From: Actinomycetales bacterium | GTDB taxonomy: Bacteria > Actinomycetota > Actinomycetes > Actinomycetales > Microbacteriaceae | DNA length: 64,000 bases | Assembly (NCBI GenBank): GCA_015654475.1 | Contig: JAATGV010000038.1 | Coordinates: forward strand, 48,768-112,767 | Reading direction: 5' to 3' | In this document: positions 22,801 through 31,270 of the stretch, piece after piece | How positions within the stretch are numbered: the stretch's first letter is position 1 | How the letters are laid out: every line of letters begins with the position of its first letter | Program-made: the position numbers and the translations under genes | Notes under the pieces: model-generated | The model's database searches: none | Told to the model about the DNA's origin: nothing | The model's input: only the letters and a program-made list of their open reading frames with translations

Positions 22801-23580
22801 GAGAAAGTTGAGTGTGTCGGCATTCTTGATGCCTGGCACCATCAGTGAGCGAGTGCCATCGGGTTTGGGCAGGTCGATGGCGAGGCCGAGCGTGACGTGC
22901 GCCGGTGCCACGAGCGAGGGTTTGCCGTCGATGATGTCGTAGTAGACGTTCTGGCTTGGAAACTTCACCAAGGCTTTGACAAGCGCCCAGCCGATCAGAT
23001 GCGTGAAAGAGATCTTTCCGCCGCGTGAACGCGTCAGCTGGTTGTTGATGACGATGCGGTTGTCGATGAGCAGCTTTGCGGGGATGGTGCGAACGCTTGT
23101 CGCGGTCGGCACACTGAGGCTGGCATCCATGTTGGCTGCGAGTGTCTTTGGCAGCCCGCGAAGCGTCGAGATGGTCGGATCTACGGGGGCCACTGGTTCG
23201 GCGGTCGGCTCGCTCTCGGCTTTCGGCAGGTCGGCTGGCACGGGTCGTTGGCGTGCAGCAGCGGCTGTCGTCCGTGCGATGGGAAGATCGCCAAGCAGAG
23301 GATCGGCGCGAGCCGGCTCCGGTGCTGCGGGTTCAGGCTCTGGCGCCGTTGGCCGTGTCGGTTCTGCCGATTCTGTGGGCGCGGGTGCCGGTGGAGGCGC
23401 GATACCTGTGACTGCTGCCGCACTCGTGGAAATCAACCGTTCCATCACCGGACGCCATGTTTCATCCACCGAGCTCGGGTCGTGCCGATACGAGTCGAGC
23501 ATCTCTTCGACCAGCCACGTGTTGGCCCCGAATTCCGCCGACAAATCTTCAGAGGTCGGCCCCTCGACTTCTCGCGTCAA
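19810..23580 (-). CDS. kgd: Multifunctional 2-oxoglutarate metabolism enzyme (E2o-E1o fusion)
   Basis: About 1256 residues from the probable TTG at 23580. An open frame continues to a GTG at 23643, but conserved sequence starts at SAEFGANTWLVEEMLDSY. A Pro/Ala-rich linker (about 55-130) precedes an acyltransferase (E2o) domain whose catalytic DHR is near residue 349 (TYDHRVIQGAG). The E1o thiamine-diphosphate part runs from about 420 to the end, including MAHRGRLNVLTNIAGK, GDAAFAGQGVVYE and GSIHVMANNQIGFTT. No lipoyl domain is present, as usual for this family. In Actinobacteria it acts as 2-oxoglutarate dehydrogenase/decarboxylase in the TCA cycle. Confidence 0.95.
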   Translation of the reverse strand: MTREVEGPTSEDLSAEFGANTWLVEEMLDSYRHDPSSVDETWRPVMERLISTSAAAVTGIAPPPAPAPTESAEPTRPTAPEPEPAAPEPARADPLLGDLPIARTTAAAARQRPVPADLPKAESEPTAEPVAPVDPTISTLRGLPKTLAANMDASLSVPTATSVRTIPAKLLIDNRIVINNQLTRSRGGKISFTHLIGWALVKALVKFPSQNVYYDIIDGKPSLVAPAHVTLGLAIDLPKPDGTRSLMVPGIKNADTLNFLGFVRVYEELVARARAGKLTASDFTGVTVSLTNPGGIGTVHSVPRLMKGQGCIIGAGALEYPAEFQGTSDQTLNDLGISKTITLTSTYDHRVIQGAGSGEFLKIVHDLLLGADNFYDDIFAALRIPYEPVRWVADFSVDTTDQVNKTARVQELIHAYRVRGHLIADTDPLEYRQRKHPDLDVLTHGLSLWDLDREFVTGGFGGRRTAKLRDVLGILRDTYCRTTGIEYMHLQDPEKRLWLQDILERPYAKPTRDEQLHILSKLNQAEAFETFLQTKFVGQKRFSLEGSESIIALIDQILQRAAGSKIAEAVIGMAHRGRLNVLTNIAGKTYAQMFREFEGTTDPRIVQGSGDVKYHLGTEGEYMSSTGESVAVYLTANPSHLEAVDGPLLGIARAKQDLLGTTENPYPILPVLVHGDAAFAGQGVVYEVLQMSQLRAYKTGGSIHVMANNQIGFTTKPSDGRTSVYPTDVGRAVQVPIFHVNGDDPEAVMRVAHLAVQYRQRFHTDVIIDLVCYRRRGHNEGDDPSMTQPLMYGLIEAKRSIRALYAESLIGRGDITVEEYEKANRDFHERLERAFLETHAAQTGSIPIIHGPADLEQPVAQRAETESIPTVRVSTTVPLEVIKRIGDAHNAPPEGFTIHPKVAALLKKRFEMSRSGKVDWAFAELLALGSLLLEGTPVRLAGQDTRRGTFVQRHAVMHDRANGQEWFPLANLSTSQAPFWIYDSLLSEYAALGFEYGYSVERTDALVAWEAQFGDFTNGAQVIVDEFISSAEQKWQQHSGVVLLLPHGYEGQGPDHSSARIERFLTLAAENNMTIAHPSSPASYFHLLRRQAKVRPHRPLVVFTPKSMLRMRDAVSPLSDFTQQEYRAVLDDDRQLDKTAVKRVVMLSGKLYWEALAKLEEAGSHTVALVRLEQFYPLTPGELNAVLDSYPNAKLVWAQEEPQNQGAWPFFLSTIVPLIHGRTVNVISRPPSASPAAGSNKRHSAEQAAILEAIRG

Positions 23581-23682
23581 TCCACTCGCCTTTCTCGACG
23601 CACACAGCGTGCACTGGATCGACGGCCGAACACCCTCGCACAACGCCGTCGACAGGGCCCCACCAGCCTATAGGTTTGTAGT

Positions 23683-25128
23683 ATGCAGTTCTACGGCCAA
23701 GCCCCCCAACATGACCTGACGTATTCAGACGTTTTTCTCGTGCCGAGCCAATCGCAGGTGGGCAGCAGGCTGAGCGTCGATTTGTCTCCCCAAGACGGCA
23801 CAGCCGCATCCATCCCGCTCGTTTCGGCGAACATGAATGCTGTCACGGGTCCGCGGCTTGCGGCGGCGATGGCTCGCCGTGGCGGGCTCGGTGTGCTTCC
23901 CCAAGATCTGACGATGGATGCGGTGCTCGGTGATATCGCCTGGGTCAAGTCCCAGCCGACGTTCTGCGACTCGGCGTTCACCTTCGGACCAGACGCGAGC
24001 GTGGTAGATGTGCGTTCGGTCATTCCCGCTGTTCCCGGCCTCGGGGTCGTCGTGGTTTCGGAGGACGGCGAGCTCATCGGTGCGGTCTCGGCAGAGCAGA
24101 TCGGGCGTGCAGTCGACGATGCGCGCATCGCAGACCTGGTGCACAGCGACGCGACGGTGCTCACGGTCGACGAGGCGAACGATCCACAGGTGGCATTCAC
24201 GTTGCTCGAAGAAGCCGGCCCTGGCGCGTTCGGCGTCGTGCTCGACGACGGCAGGGTCGTTGGCACGCTGACATCGAAACAGGTCATGCGCTCGACCGTG
24301 TACCAGTCGTTCACCGACCCATCCGGCCGGCTCGCGGTCGCGGCAGCTGTGGGGATCAACGGCGACGTGGTTGGTCGGGCGAGGACCCTTCTCGATGCGG
24401 GCGTGGATGTACTTGTCGTCGATACGGCTCACGGCCACCAGTCGACGATGTTGGATGTGCTGGAAAAGGTTCGTGCTGTCACTCCCGACAATGTGCCCAT
24501 CGTCGCGGGCAACGTGGTCACTGCCGCCGGTGTCACTGACCTGGTCTCTGCAGGGGCAACGATCATCAAGGTGGGTGTCGGGCCAGGTGCCATGTGCACG
24601 ACCCGCATGATGACGGCTGTTGGCCGTCCACAGTTCTCGGCTGTGCTTGAGACGAGCGAGCGAGCGCGCGAACTCGACGCGGCGGTCTGGGCCGATGGGG
24701 GAGTGCGTTATCCTCGCGATGTCGCGCTCGCCCTTGCGGCAGGCGGCGCCTCGGTGATGATCGGCTCGTGGTTCGCCGGCACCGTTGAGGCTCCTGGCGA
24801 ATATCGAACCGATGAGCACGGACTGCTCTACAAGACGAGTTACGGAATGGCCTCCTCGCGAGCCGTCGCACAACGTTTCGCACAGATCGACCCTCTTGAG
24901 CAGGCGCGCAAGATGTTGTTCTCGGAGGGCATCTCCGAGTCGCGTATCTATGTGGATGTGGAGCGTCCGAGCGTCGAGGATCTGATCGATCAGATCACGG
25001 CCGGTGTACGCAGCTCGTGCACCTACGCGGGTGCCTCCACGTTGACGCAGTTCTCGGCACGGGCCCTTGTCGGCATCCAGTCGGCCGCAGGTTACGACGA
25101 GGGGCGTGCACTGGCTCAGTCGTGGTAA
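23683..25128 (+). CDS. guaB1: GuaB1-family IMP dehydrogenase-related protein (probable GMP reductase)
   Basis: 481 residues. IMPDH-fold barrel with a CBS pair inserted at about 95-205. The active-site loop is GVGPGAMCTTRMM with C305, where canonical IMPDH has GxGSICTTR. LTYSDVFLVPSQSQVGSR is a typical N-terminus. The actinobacterial GuaB1 group differs from GuaB2 and has been linked to GMP reduction (purine salvage) rather than IMP oxidation. I rate that assignment as likely, not proven. Divergent from kgd with about 100 bp between. Confidence 0.85.
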   Translation: MQFYGQAPQHDLTYSDVFLVPSQSQVGSRLSVDLSPQDGTAASIPLVSANMNAVTGPRLAAAMARRGGLGVLPQDLTMDAVLGDIAWVKSQPTFCDSAFTFGPDASVVDVRSVIPAVPGLGVVVVSEDGELIGAVSAEQIGRAVDDARIADLVHSDATVLTVDEANDPQVAFTLLEEAGPGAFGVVLDDGRVVGTLTSKQVMRSTVYQSFTDPSGRLAVAAAVGINGDVVGRARTLLDAGVDVLVVDTAHGHQSTMLDVLEKVRAVTPDNVPIVAGNVVTAAGVTDLVSAGATIIKVGVGPGAMCTTRMMTAVGRPQFSAVLETSERARELDAAVWADGGVRYPRDVALALAAGGASVMIGSWFAGTVEAPGEYRTDEHGLLYKTSYGMASSRAVAQRFAQIDPLEQARKMLFSEGISESRIYVDVERPSVEDLIDQITAGVRSSCTYAGASTLTQFSARALVGIQSAAGYDEGRALAQSW

Positions 25129-25218
25129 AAACCGTGGCGCTTCCAACATCGGCCCCGCTGGAACCGGGTTTGCTCCGTGGCCCGATACCGAATGCGGTCT
25201 CCGTGTTAGGTTGGGGCG

Positions 25219-26148
25219 ATGTCGAACCACTCCGTCGCGGTTCTGGATGCCGTCACAAAGCGGTATGCCGACCAGGTCGCGCTTGACGACGTAAGCGTCG
25301 ATTTCGCCCCGGGCGAGATCGTGGGCCTTCTCGGTCCGAACGGCGCGGGCAAGACCACTCTCGTGTCACTGATCCAGGGACTGCGGCGACCCACTTCCGG
25401 CCAGGTGTCGTTGTTCGGCGGCGACCCGCGCATCGCGGCCAATCGCCAATCGCTTGGCTGTACTCCCCAAGAGACCGCATTGCCGGCCATGCTCACGGGC
25501 CGCGAGGTCATCGATTTCGTGGGCCGCAATTTCGACGAACGACTCACGCCGACCGAGCTCTCTGGGCAGTTCGATCTTGACGACATCCTGGATCGCAGAA
25601 CTGGTGTGCTTTCGGGCGGCCAACGGCGCCGCCTGAGCGTGGCGCTCGCATTTGTGGGCAGGCCTCGGCTCGTGATTTTGGACGAGCCGACGACCGGATT
25701 GGATGTGGAGGCCCGTCGCGCGCTCTGGGATGCACTGAGGCAACGGCACAGAGATGGGGCAACGCTCGTCGTCTCAAGCCATTACATCGAGGAGATCCAG
25801 GCCCTCGCGCAACGGGTCGTCGTGCTCGACCACGGCCGGGTGCTTGCAGATGAGCCGCTCAGCGACGTGCTCGAACGGGTGGGGCGGCACCTGGTCGAGT
25901 TTCGGGCAGACGACGTTGCAGCCATTCTTTCGGCGGCAGGCGCGAATGTGCTCGACGCTGTGACGGATGCCGTTTCGGGCACCACCCGGATTGCGGTGAG
26001 AGATTCTGACAAGTTCGTTCGCGATCTCGTCACGACGGGCATTGCGTTCAGCGGCCTTGCGGTTCGCGCCGCCAATCTCGAAGAGGCTTTTCTCGCTCTC
26101 ACGCATGGCGATGAGCCGACGACAGGGTTGGCGGGTGATCAGGCATGA
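25219..26148 (+). CDS. ABC transporter ATP-binding protein (ABC-2 exporter type)
   Basis: 309 residues. Walker A GPNGAGKTT near 38-46, Q-loop in TPQETALPAML, signature LSGGQRRRLSVAL near 130, Walker B LVILDEPTTGLD, and an H-loop in SSHYIEEI. The roughly 80-residue C-terminal extension is typical of drug/antibiotic (DrrA-like) exporters. It overlaps the permease gene by 4 bp (ATGA). The substrate is unknown. Confidence 0.92.
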   Translation: MSNHSVAVLDAVTKRYADQVALDDVSVDFAPGEIVGLLGPNGAGKTTLVSLIQGLRRPTSGQVSLFGGDPRIAANRQSLGCTPQETALPAMLTGREVIDFVGRNFDERLTPTELSGQFDLDDILDRRTGVLSGGQRRRLSVALAFVGRPRLVILDEPTTGLDVEARRALWDALRQRHRDGATLVVSSHYIEEIQALAQRVVVLDHGRVLADEPLSDVLERVGRHLVEFRADDVAAILSAAGANVLDAVTDAVSGTTRIAVRDSDKFVRDLVTTGIAFSGLAVRAANLEEAFLALTHGDEPTTGLAGDQA

Positions 26149-26897
26149 ACACGCTCCGGTTTGCCGTCCTGTATGCCAAATACAGCCTTATCGAGACATA
26201 CCGCATTCCCATGTCTTGGATCGGAAACTTGTTTTTTCCGGCTCTCGCGCTGTGTTTTTTCGTGCTTCCCCAACGTAGCATCGCCGATAATCCGCAATCT
26301 GCGACGGCTGCGGTGATTTCTATGGCGACGTTCGCCATCATGACGAGTTCACTGTTCGGGTTCGGTATCGGAATTTCGCAGAGCAGAGAGCTCCCGTGGG
26401 ACGCGTACCGTCGCACGCTGCCTGCGCCGGCGCTGGCCCGGATCCTGTCTGAAGTCTTCTCGACAGGCCTTGTCGGCCTTGTCGCGGTAGTGCCGCTCGT
26501 GGTGATCGGCAAGCTGTTTACCGCGGCGACCGTGCCGCTTCCCAGCCTTCTGTTCGGCTATCTGGTGTTGGCTCTGTGCGCTTTGCCGTTCATGTTCGTT
26601 GGCATCTGCGTCGGGTATGCATTCCCATCTAAGGCGGCTATCGCCGTGGTGCAGATCCTCATGTTCGCGCTCGCGTTCGGCGGAGGTCTGTTCTTGCCGC
26701 CGCAGCTCTTCCCAGGATGGCTTGACGTGCTGTCGCAGATGTTGCCGTCGCGTCAGGCCCGCGAGATCGTGATCTGGGCGGCACAGGGCACGCCCGTCAG
26801 CGGTTGGCTCGTTGCTGGCTTGGTCGCATGGACGCTCGCCCTGCTTGGGCTGGCACTCGTACTTGGCCGCCGCGACCAAACCCGGCGGTTCGTATGA
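26145..26897 (+). CDS. ABC-2 type transporter permease
   Basis: 250 residues with six hydrophobic segments, including PRSIADN-flanked early helices and GGGLFLPPQLFPGWLDVLSQMLPSR, a loop characteristic of ABC-2 permeases before the last helix. Partner of the preceding ATPase, together forming a simple exporter. Confidence 0.88.
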   Translation: MNTLRFAVLYAKYSLIETYRIPMSWIGNLFFPALALCFFVLPQRSIADNPQSATAAVISMATFAIMTSSLFGFGIGISQSRELPWDAYRRTLPAPALARILSEVFSTGLVGLVAVVPLVVIGKLFTAATVPLPSLLFGYLVLALCALPFMFVGICVGYAFPSKAAIAVVQILMFALAFGGGLFLPPQLFPGWLDVLSQMLPSRQAREIVIWAAQGTPVSGWLVAGLVAWTLALLGLALVLGRRDQTRRFV

Positions 26898-27050
26898 GGG
26901 CGTGGCCGCACCGGCCCGAATGAACCCATGCAGGCATGTGGCAGCCCAAGCCTGGTAACGCGTTTCTGTGTAGTCCGTTCGGTCTGGGGGAGTGACCTGT
27001 ATAATTATGAGTTCTATGGATGAACCTCCGAGTACCAGCATGGCGACGCG

Positions 27051-28784
27051 ATGAACGAATGGTTCCTGCTCGCCATCGGCGTTGTGCTCACCGTCGGCAC
27101 CGGATTCTTCGTGGCGGCTGAGTTTTCGCTCGTCAACCTTGATCGTGCCCAGCTCGAAAACGATCGTGACCGTGGCGTGAGCGGTCTCACATCCACCATT
27201 TCCGCACTCAAACACACGTCAACGCATCTCTCGAGCGCGCAATTGGGAATCACGATCACGACCCTGCTTGCCGGGTACACTCTTGAGCCTGCGTTCTCGC
27301 GCTTCCTGTCTCCGTTGTTTCATTTGATGAATATCGGCGAGCCGTGGTCGACAACGCTCGCCGGGGTTCTCTCTATTGCGATCGCCACAGTGCTTTCGAT
27401 GCTGTTCGGGGAACTCGTTCCCAAGAACTTTGCTCTCGCGCTTCCCGAGGCGACCGCCAAGGTCGTCGTGCCGTTTCAGGTGGCATTCACGACGGTGTTT
27501 CGTCCGATCGTCTCGGTCCTGAACAATTCGAGCAACGCGGTATTGCGCCGGGTAGGCATCGAGCCAAAGGAAGAGTTGTCGAGCGCACGCACCGCTGAAG
27601 AACTGTCGAGTCTTGTGCATACTTCTGCACTCTTCGGCAGCCTCGACGCGCAGACCGCAACCCTGCTTGAACGCACCCTCGACTTTTCTGAGCACACGGC
27701 GAGCGATGTGATGACGCCTCGCCCGCGCCTCACTGTGATCGAACGAGACAAGTCTGCCGCCGACGTTGTCGAACTGGCGCGAGCCACAGGCCATTCGAGG
27801 TTCCCGATCATCGACGACGGGCTCGACGACGTGATCGGCCTGGTGCATGTGAAGCAGGCGGTCGCGATACCACGGGAACGCCGGGCTGATGTTCCTGTGA
27901 CGGCGTTGCGTACCGATCCGCTGCGCGTGCCCGAGACCATGACGTTGGATACCCTGCTCGGGCTGCTGCGCGGGCGAAGCTATCAGATGGCGATTGTCGT
28001 CGACGAGTACGGCGGCACTGCCGGGGCGGCGACCCTCGAAGATCTGGTCGAGGAACTCGTTGGAGCGGTGTCCGACGAGCACGACCGGATCGGTGCAGAG
28101 GTCATCACGTTCCACACGGGGGAGCGTTCCATTTCCGGCTTGCTTCGCCCGGATGAGGTTGACGAGCAGATTGGGCTTTCCGTGCCGGACGACGGGCCGT
28201 ACGAGACGGTCGGCGGGTATCTGATGGCGCGACTTGGCCGCATTCCGGTCGTCGGCGATGAGGTGGTTGTCGATCAGGCTGTGTTGCGGGTAGAGCGCAT
28301 GGATGGCCGCCGCATCGATCGCATTCGCGTCACTGCCCTTGTCGATGACACGAGCGATATGAGCGGGCCGGATGCGAGCGGGCCGGATGCGAGTGTGCCC
28401 GAGGCCGCTGATGGCTTCGCGTCTCGGGATGCCAAGGCCGATGCCGCTGGGGCGATGCAGGGCACCGAGGCGGATACGGCGACAGCCGCGAGCACGGGGA
28501 CGGAAGCTGCTGACGATTCTCAAGCCGAGGCTGCGCGCGTCGTCGACCGGCAGATCCTCGATCAGCTTGCGCCCATTGACGTGATTGTTCCCATCACTCC
28601 GACTGCTCGCGTTTACCCGGTCGCCGATTCTGATGCGGCAGACGCCGAGGCTCCACTCGATGACATCGGACGGTTGACAGGTTGGTACGTCGATCTGACT
28701 GAAACCGATTCGGCGCAATCGGCAGAGCAGGAGTCGGCGTCCTCTTCCGATGACGAGCCAAAGCGTGGTGACGCCGATGTCTGA
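27051..28784 (+). CDS. CNNM/CorC-family (hemolysin-like) membrane protein
   Basis: 577 residues. A DUF21 domain with three to four membrane segments (about 1-190) is followed by paired CBS domains (about 215-340; MTPRPRLTVIE, then YGGTAGAATLEDLVEELVG) and a CorC/HlyC domain (about 350-430; GGYLMARLGRIPVVGDEV). Beyond about 440 comes a long Asp/Ala-rich tail not found in most members, including a duplicated 15-bp unit at about 28364-28393. Family members take part in Mg/Co efflux. It overlaps its paralogue downstream. Confidence 0.88.
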   Translation: MNEWFLLAIGVVLTVGTGFFVAAEFSLVNLDRAQLENDRDRGVSGLTSTISALKHTSTHLSSAQLGITITTLLAGYTLEPAFSRFLSPLFHLMNIGEPWSTTLAGVLSIAIATVLSMLFGELVPKNFALALPEATAKVVVPFQVAFTTVFRPIVSVLNNSSNAVLRRVGIEPKEELSSARTAEELSSLVHTSALFGSLDAQTATLLERTLDFSEHTASDVMTPRPRLTVIERDKSAADVVELARATGHSRFPIIDDGLDDVIGLVHVKQAVAIPRERRADVPVTALRTDPLRVPETMTLDTLLGLLRGRSYQMAIVVDEYGGTAGAATLEDLVEELVGAVSDEHDRIGAEVITFHTGERSISGLLRPDEVDEQIGLSVPDDGPYETVGGYLMARLGRIPVVGDEVVVDQAVLRVERMDGRRIDRIRVTALVDDTSDMSGPDASGPDASVPEAADGFASRDAKADAAGAMQGTEADTATAASTGTEAADDSQAEAARVVDRQILDQLAPIDVIVPITPTARVYPVADSDAADAEAPLDDIGRLTGWYVDLTETDSAQSAEQESASSSDDEPKRGDADV

Positions 28785-29811
28785 TCTCGCTGGTATTTTT
28801 TGGCTAGTCGTCTTGCTGGCGCTGAACGGATTCTTTGTGGCCGCCGAGTTTGCGATCATCGCTGCGAAACGTGCCCAGATCGAGCCGAAGGCGGAGCAGG
28901 GCTCACGCCGAGCGAAAACCACGCTGTGGGCGATGGAGCACGCGACCTTGATGCTTGCGTGCACGCAGTTGGGAATCACGATCTGTTCGCTGCTGATCTT
29001 GAACGTATCCGAGCCTGCGATTCATCATCTGCTCGAATACCCGCTGTTCTGGCTGCCTGAAGAAGTCAGTGGCGTCGCGGCTTTCTTGATCACTTTGGTG
29101 CTCGTCTCGGGCCTGCACGTCGTTTTTGGTGAGATGGTTCCCAAGAACATCGCGTTCTCGTCTCCCGATACCACGGCGCTCGCGCTCTCGCCGGTTCTGG
29201 TCGGTTTTGGCAGGGTCTTCGCCCCGGTGGTGCGGGTACTCAACGGCACGGCCGACCTGGCGCTTAAAGCGTTTGGCGTGACGCCGCAGCATGCGGTGAC
29301 GAGCGCATTCACGCTCGATCAGGTCGCGACTATTGTGGCCGAGTCACGGCGGGAGGGAGTGCTGCGCGACGATGCGGGCACCTTGGGCAACGCGTTCGAG
29401 TTCACCGAGAAGGTGGCGTCCGATGTCGCGGTGCCGACGGCTGATCTCGTCACCATCGGGGCTGATGGCTCGCCAGCGGACATCGAGCGGGCGGTCGCGA
29501 AGCATGGTTTCTCGCGGTATGTGATCGTCGACGAATCCGGCAGGCCTGCCGCGTACATCCATCTCAAGGATGTCATCGACCTCGAAGATGACGACGAGTA
29601 CAGCGAGCCGATTCCAGCGAAGAGGTGGCGCACGTTCATCTCGGTGACCACAACCACCGAACTCGAGGATGCACTTGCCACGTTGCAGCGAGCAGGCGCC
29701 CATCTGGCGCGAGTCGTCGACCCGCTCGGCTCGATCGTCGGTGTGCTGTTCCTCGAAGACATCATCGAGGAGCTTGTCGGCGAGGTTCACGACGCGACGC
29801 AGCGCGACTAG
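28777..29811 (+). CDS. CNNM/CorC-family membrane protein, second copy
   Basis: A DUF21 membrane domain (FFVAAEFAIIAAKRAQIE, then LACTQLGITICSLLI and FGEMVPKNIAF) followed by a CBS pair ending in DPLGSIVGVLFLEDIIEELVGEV. It lacks the CorC/HlyC domain of the first copy. I place the start at the ATG at 28777, which overlaps the preceding stop by 8 bp; the frame itself opens at 28750. The two genes form a conserved actinobacterial pair, probably a heteromeric transporter. Confidence 0.88.
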   Translation: MSDLAGIFWLVVLLALNGFFVAAEFAIIAAKRAQIEPKAEQGSRRAKTTLWAMEHATLMLACTQLGITICSLLILNVSEPAIHHLLEYPLFWLPEEVSGVAAFLITLVLVSGLHVVFGEMVPKNIAFSSPDTTALALSPVLVGFGRVFAPVVRVLNGTADLALKAFGVTPQHAVTSAFTLDQVATIVAESRREGVLRDDAGTLGNAFEFTEKVASDVAVPTADLVTIGADGSPADIERAVAKHGFSRYVIVDESGRPAAYIHLKDVIDLEDDDEYSEPIPAKRWRTFISVTTTTELEDALATLQRAGAHLARVVDPLGSIVGVLFLEDIIEELVGEVHDATQRD

Positions 29812-29837
29812 CGCGGCGCCTGCCGCACTTCAGGCTG

Positions 29838-29974
29838 AACCGAGCAAAACCCGACAGCTCGCCCTCGCTCCTTCTCCCGAACCGAGCAAAACCCGACAGA
29901 TCCGGCCCGTTATTGTCGGGTTTTGCTCGGTTCAGATGACTTGGGTGAATGCCGGTGTCGGGTTTTGCTCCGTT
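29838..29974. repeat. Family A palindromic element, left flank copy A1 (137 bp)
   Basis: Units at 29838 and 29880 (forward), 29914 and 29956 (reverse), with the same offsets as A0. Unit 4 has one change (TCCGTT). Its outer spacers match those of A2 when A2 is reverse-complemented (21 of 23 and 20 of 23 positions), so A1 and A2 are inverted copies. It lies between convergent gene ends. Confidence 0.96.
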
Positions 29975-30004
29975 CAACTCGCGGCGACGCGCACTCCGGA
30001 TCGT

Positions 30005-30946
30005 TTACGAAAACGGAATCCCTGAGGCTTTCAGAATCGTCGACAATCTTGTACGGTCGAGCAGATCTGCCCAGATGAGCCGGGCAACGCGGTATCCACA
30101 CGCAGCGATCGCGCTTTCGCGGATCTTCTCCGACATGATCACTTGTGCAGGAGTGAGGTTTCCGAGGATCGTGGGGTCGTGATATTTCTGCATTCCGTCG
30201 AACTCAAGCACAACACGTTCGATCGGCCAGCAGAAATCGACCCGATATTTTCCGCGGTCGGTGGCGATTTCTTGTTGCAGAACTGGCGGTACCACCCCCA
30301 ACTCGTCGAGCCGCATTCGAAGGAACGATTCGCCGGGGGATTCACTTTGCCCAGACGCCAGTTCGATGATGCGTGCGGCGACTCCTCGACCCCGTCGTGC
30401 CGGAACCGATTCCAGCACCTCGAAAAGCGTTTGTCGTTGTTCCTCCATTCGGCTCCCGGCTTGCCTGAGCAGTGCATCCACCACACCGAGGGAATACTCT
30501 TTCTGCGCGGTCAGGCACAGGTCGATGGCGGTGCGCTCGGGCGTGGTGACTGTCATACCTCTGACCTCTGTGAGGTCTTGCACATCGATTTCTGCGAAGT
30601 GGGGCACGATCGCGCAATAACGTCGTGCTCGTGCATCTTGCGAGTACGTGAGGTGTATCTGTTTGAGCATGTGCGTGCGAGTAGGCATTCCGAGAATGGC
30701 GGCAGCGCTACTGAATGACAACGCTATGGATGCGGGTCGCGCCTCCAATGCGGCTCGGCATTCTTCTTCGTAGCGTATGGCGTCTGCCGAGCTACCCCAG
30801 GTCTCAGTGTCGATGTAGTGTCCGGGGCGCAGCTTATGGTGCGTGCTGCGGTGATAGCCACGCTGCACGGTACGTGCTTGTCCTAATCCTGGATGTGTGC
30901 GGAGGTGTGCGGCGCGTGCCGATTCGTGCGGCTGGTCTTTATGCAT
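30005..30946 (-). CDS. AbiEi/DUF559 family protein with Vsr-like endonuclease domain (copy A)
   Basis: 313 residues. The N-terminal part (about 1-210) resembles the AbiEi-like region common in Actinobacteria: SFSSAAAILGMP, then LTEVRGMTVTTPERTAIDLCL and a run ending in SESPGES. The C-terminal DUF559 domain (about 215-313) has the restriction-endonuclease-like pattern: E in PGESFLRMRLDELG, RVDFCWPIERVVLEFDG (D and E-x-D), KYHD, then a late GYRVARLIWADL. No AbiEii toxin gene is adjacent. It is bracketed by A1 and A2. Function unknown; nuclease activity is plausible because the acidic residues are intact. Confidence 0.8.
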   Translation of the reverse strand: MHKDQPHESARAAHLRTHPGLGQARTVQRGYHRSTHHKLRPGHYIDTETWGSSADAIRYEEECRAALEARPASIALSFSSAAAILGMPTRTHMLKQIHLTYSQDARARRYCAIVPHFAEIDVQDLTEVRGMTVTTPERTAIDLCLTAQKEYSLGVVDALLRQAGSRMEEQRQTLFEVLESVPARRGRGVAARIIELASGQSESPGESFLRMRLDELGVVPPVLQQEIATDRGKYRVDFCWPIERVVLEFDGMQKYHDPTILGNLTPAQVIMSEKIRESAIAACGYRVARLIWADLLDRTRLSTILKASGIPFS

Positions 30947-31041
30947 GGCTATTTGTACCCTCGGGTGCGTCTGCCGATTGACAGCTTGGGGACGGTTGCG
31001 TGTAGCTGTGGCGATGTGAGGGGATGTCCCTTTCTTGCCTC

Positions 31042-31178
31042 AACCGAGCAAAACCCGACACTGGTATCCACCCAAGTCATCTGAACCGAGCAAAACCCGA
31101 CAGATCCGGCCCGTTATTGTCGGGTTTTGCTCGGTTCGGGAGAAGGCGCGAGGGTGAGCTGTCGGGTTTTGCTCGGTT
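31042..31178. repeat. Family A palindromic element, right flank copy A2 (137 bp)
   Basis: All four units are perfect copies of AACCGAGCAAAACCCGACA (forward 31042, 31084; reverse 31118, 31160). Outer spacers are inverted relative to A1, but the 15-nt central spacer GATCCGGCCCGTTAT reads in the same direction in both. It occupies most of the 315-bp gap between the divergent DUF559 and gatC genes, and nothing else is seen there. Confidence 0.96.
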
Positions 31179-31270
31179 GACGGCAGAGAATCGGTGGATG
31201 CCGGCGGCGGCTCCGGCGCACAGCCCGACCGGATACGACGCCCCGGCCCGCACGGCCTAGAATGGAGGTC

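Larger units (their letters stand above)
29838..31178. mobile_element. Candidate mobile unit: DUF559 gene between inverted family A elements
   Basis: 1341 bp bounded by two inverted 137-bp copies of family A, enclosing a single gene. No transposase of a known family and no clear target-site duplication are seen. The mobile interpretation is inference. The structure itself is seen directly. Confidence 0.5.

Noticed and set aside
27219..28979. A 586-codon open frame on the minus strand opposite the CorC-like gene
   Set aside because: It is the high-GC antisense shadow of a clearly conserved gene, with Arg/His-rich composition and no known motifs.
30005..30946. AbiE-type toxin-antitoxin system
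   Set aside because: The N-terminal region resembles AbiEi, but no AbiEii nucleotidyltransferase toxin gene is adjacent to either DUF559 gene.
29838..31178. Repeated 19-mers with regular spacers as a CRISPR array
   Set aside because: Units alternate in orientation within each element, there are only four per element, spacers are 15-23 nt and partly shared between copies, and no cas gene is nearby.
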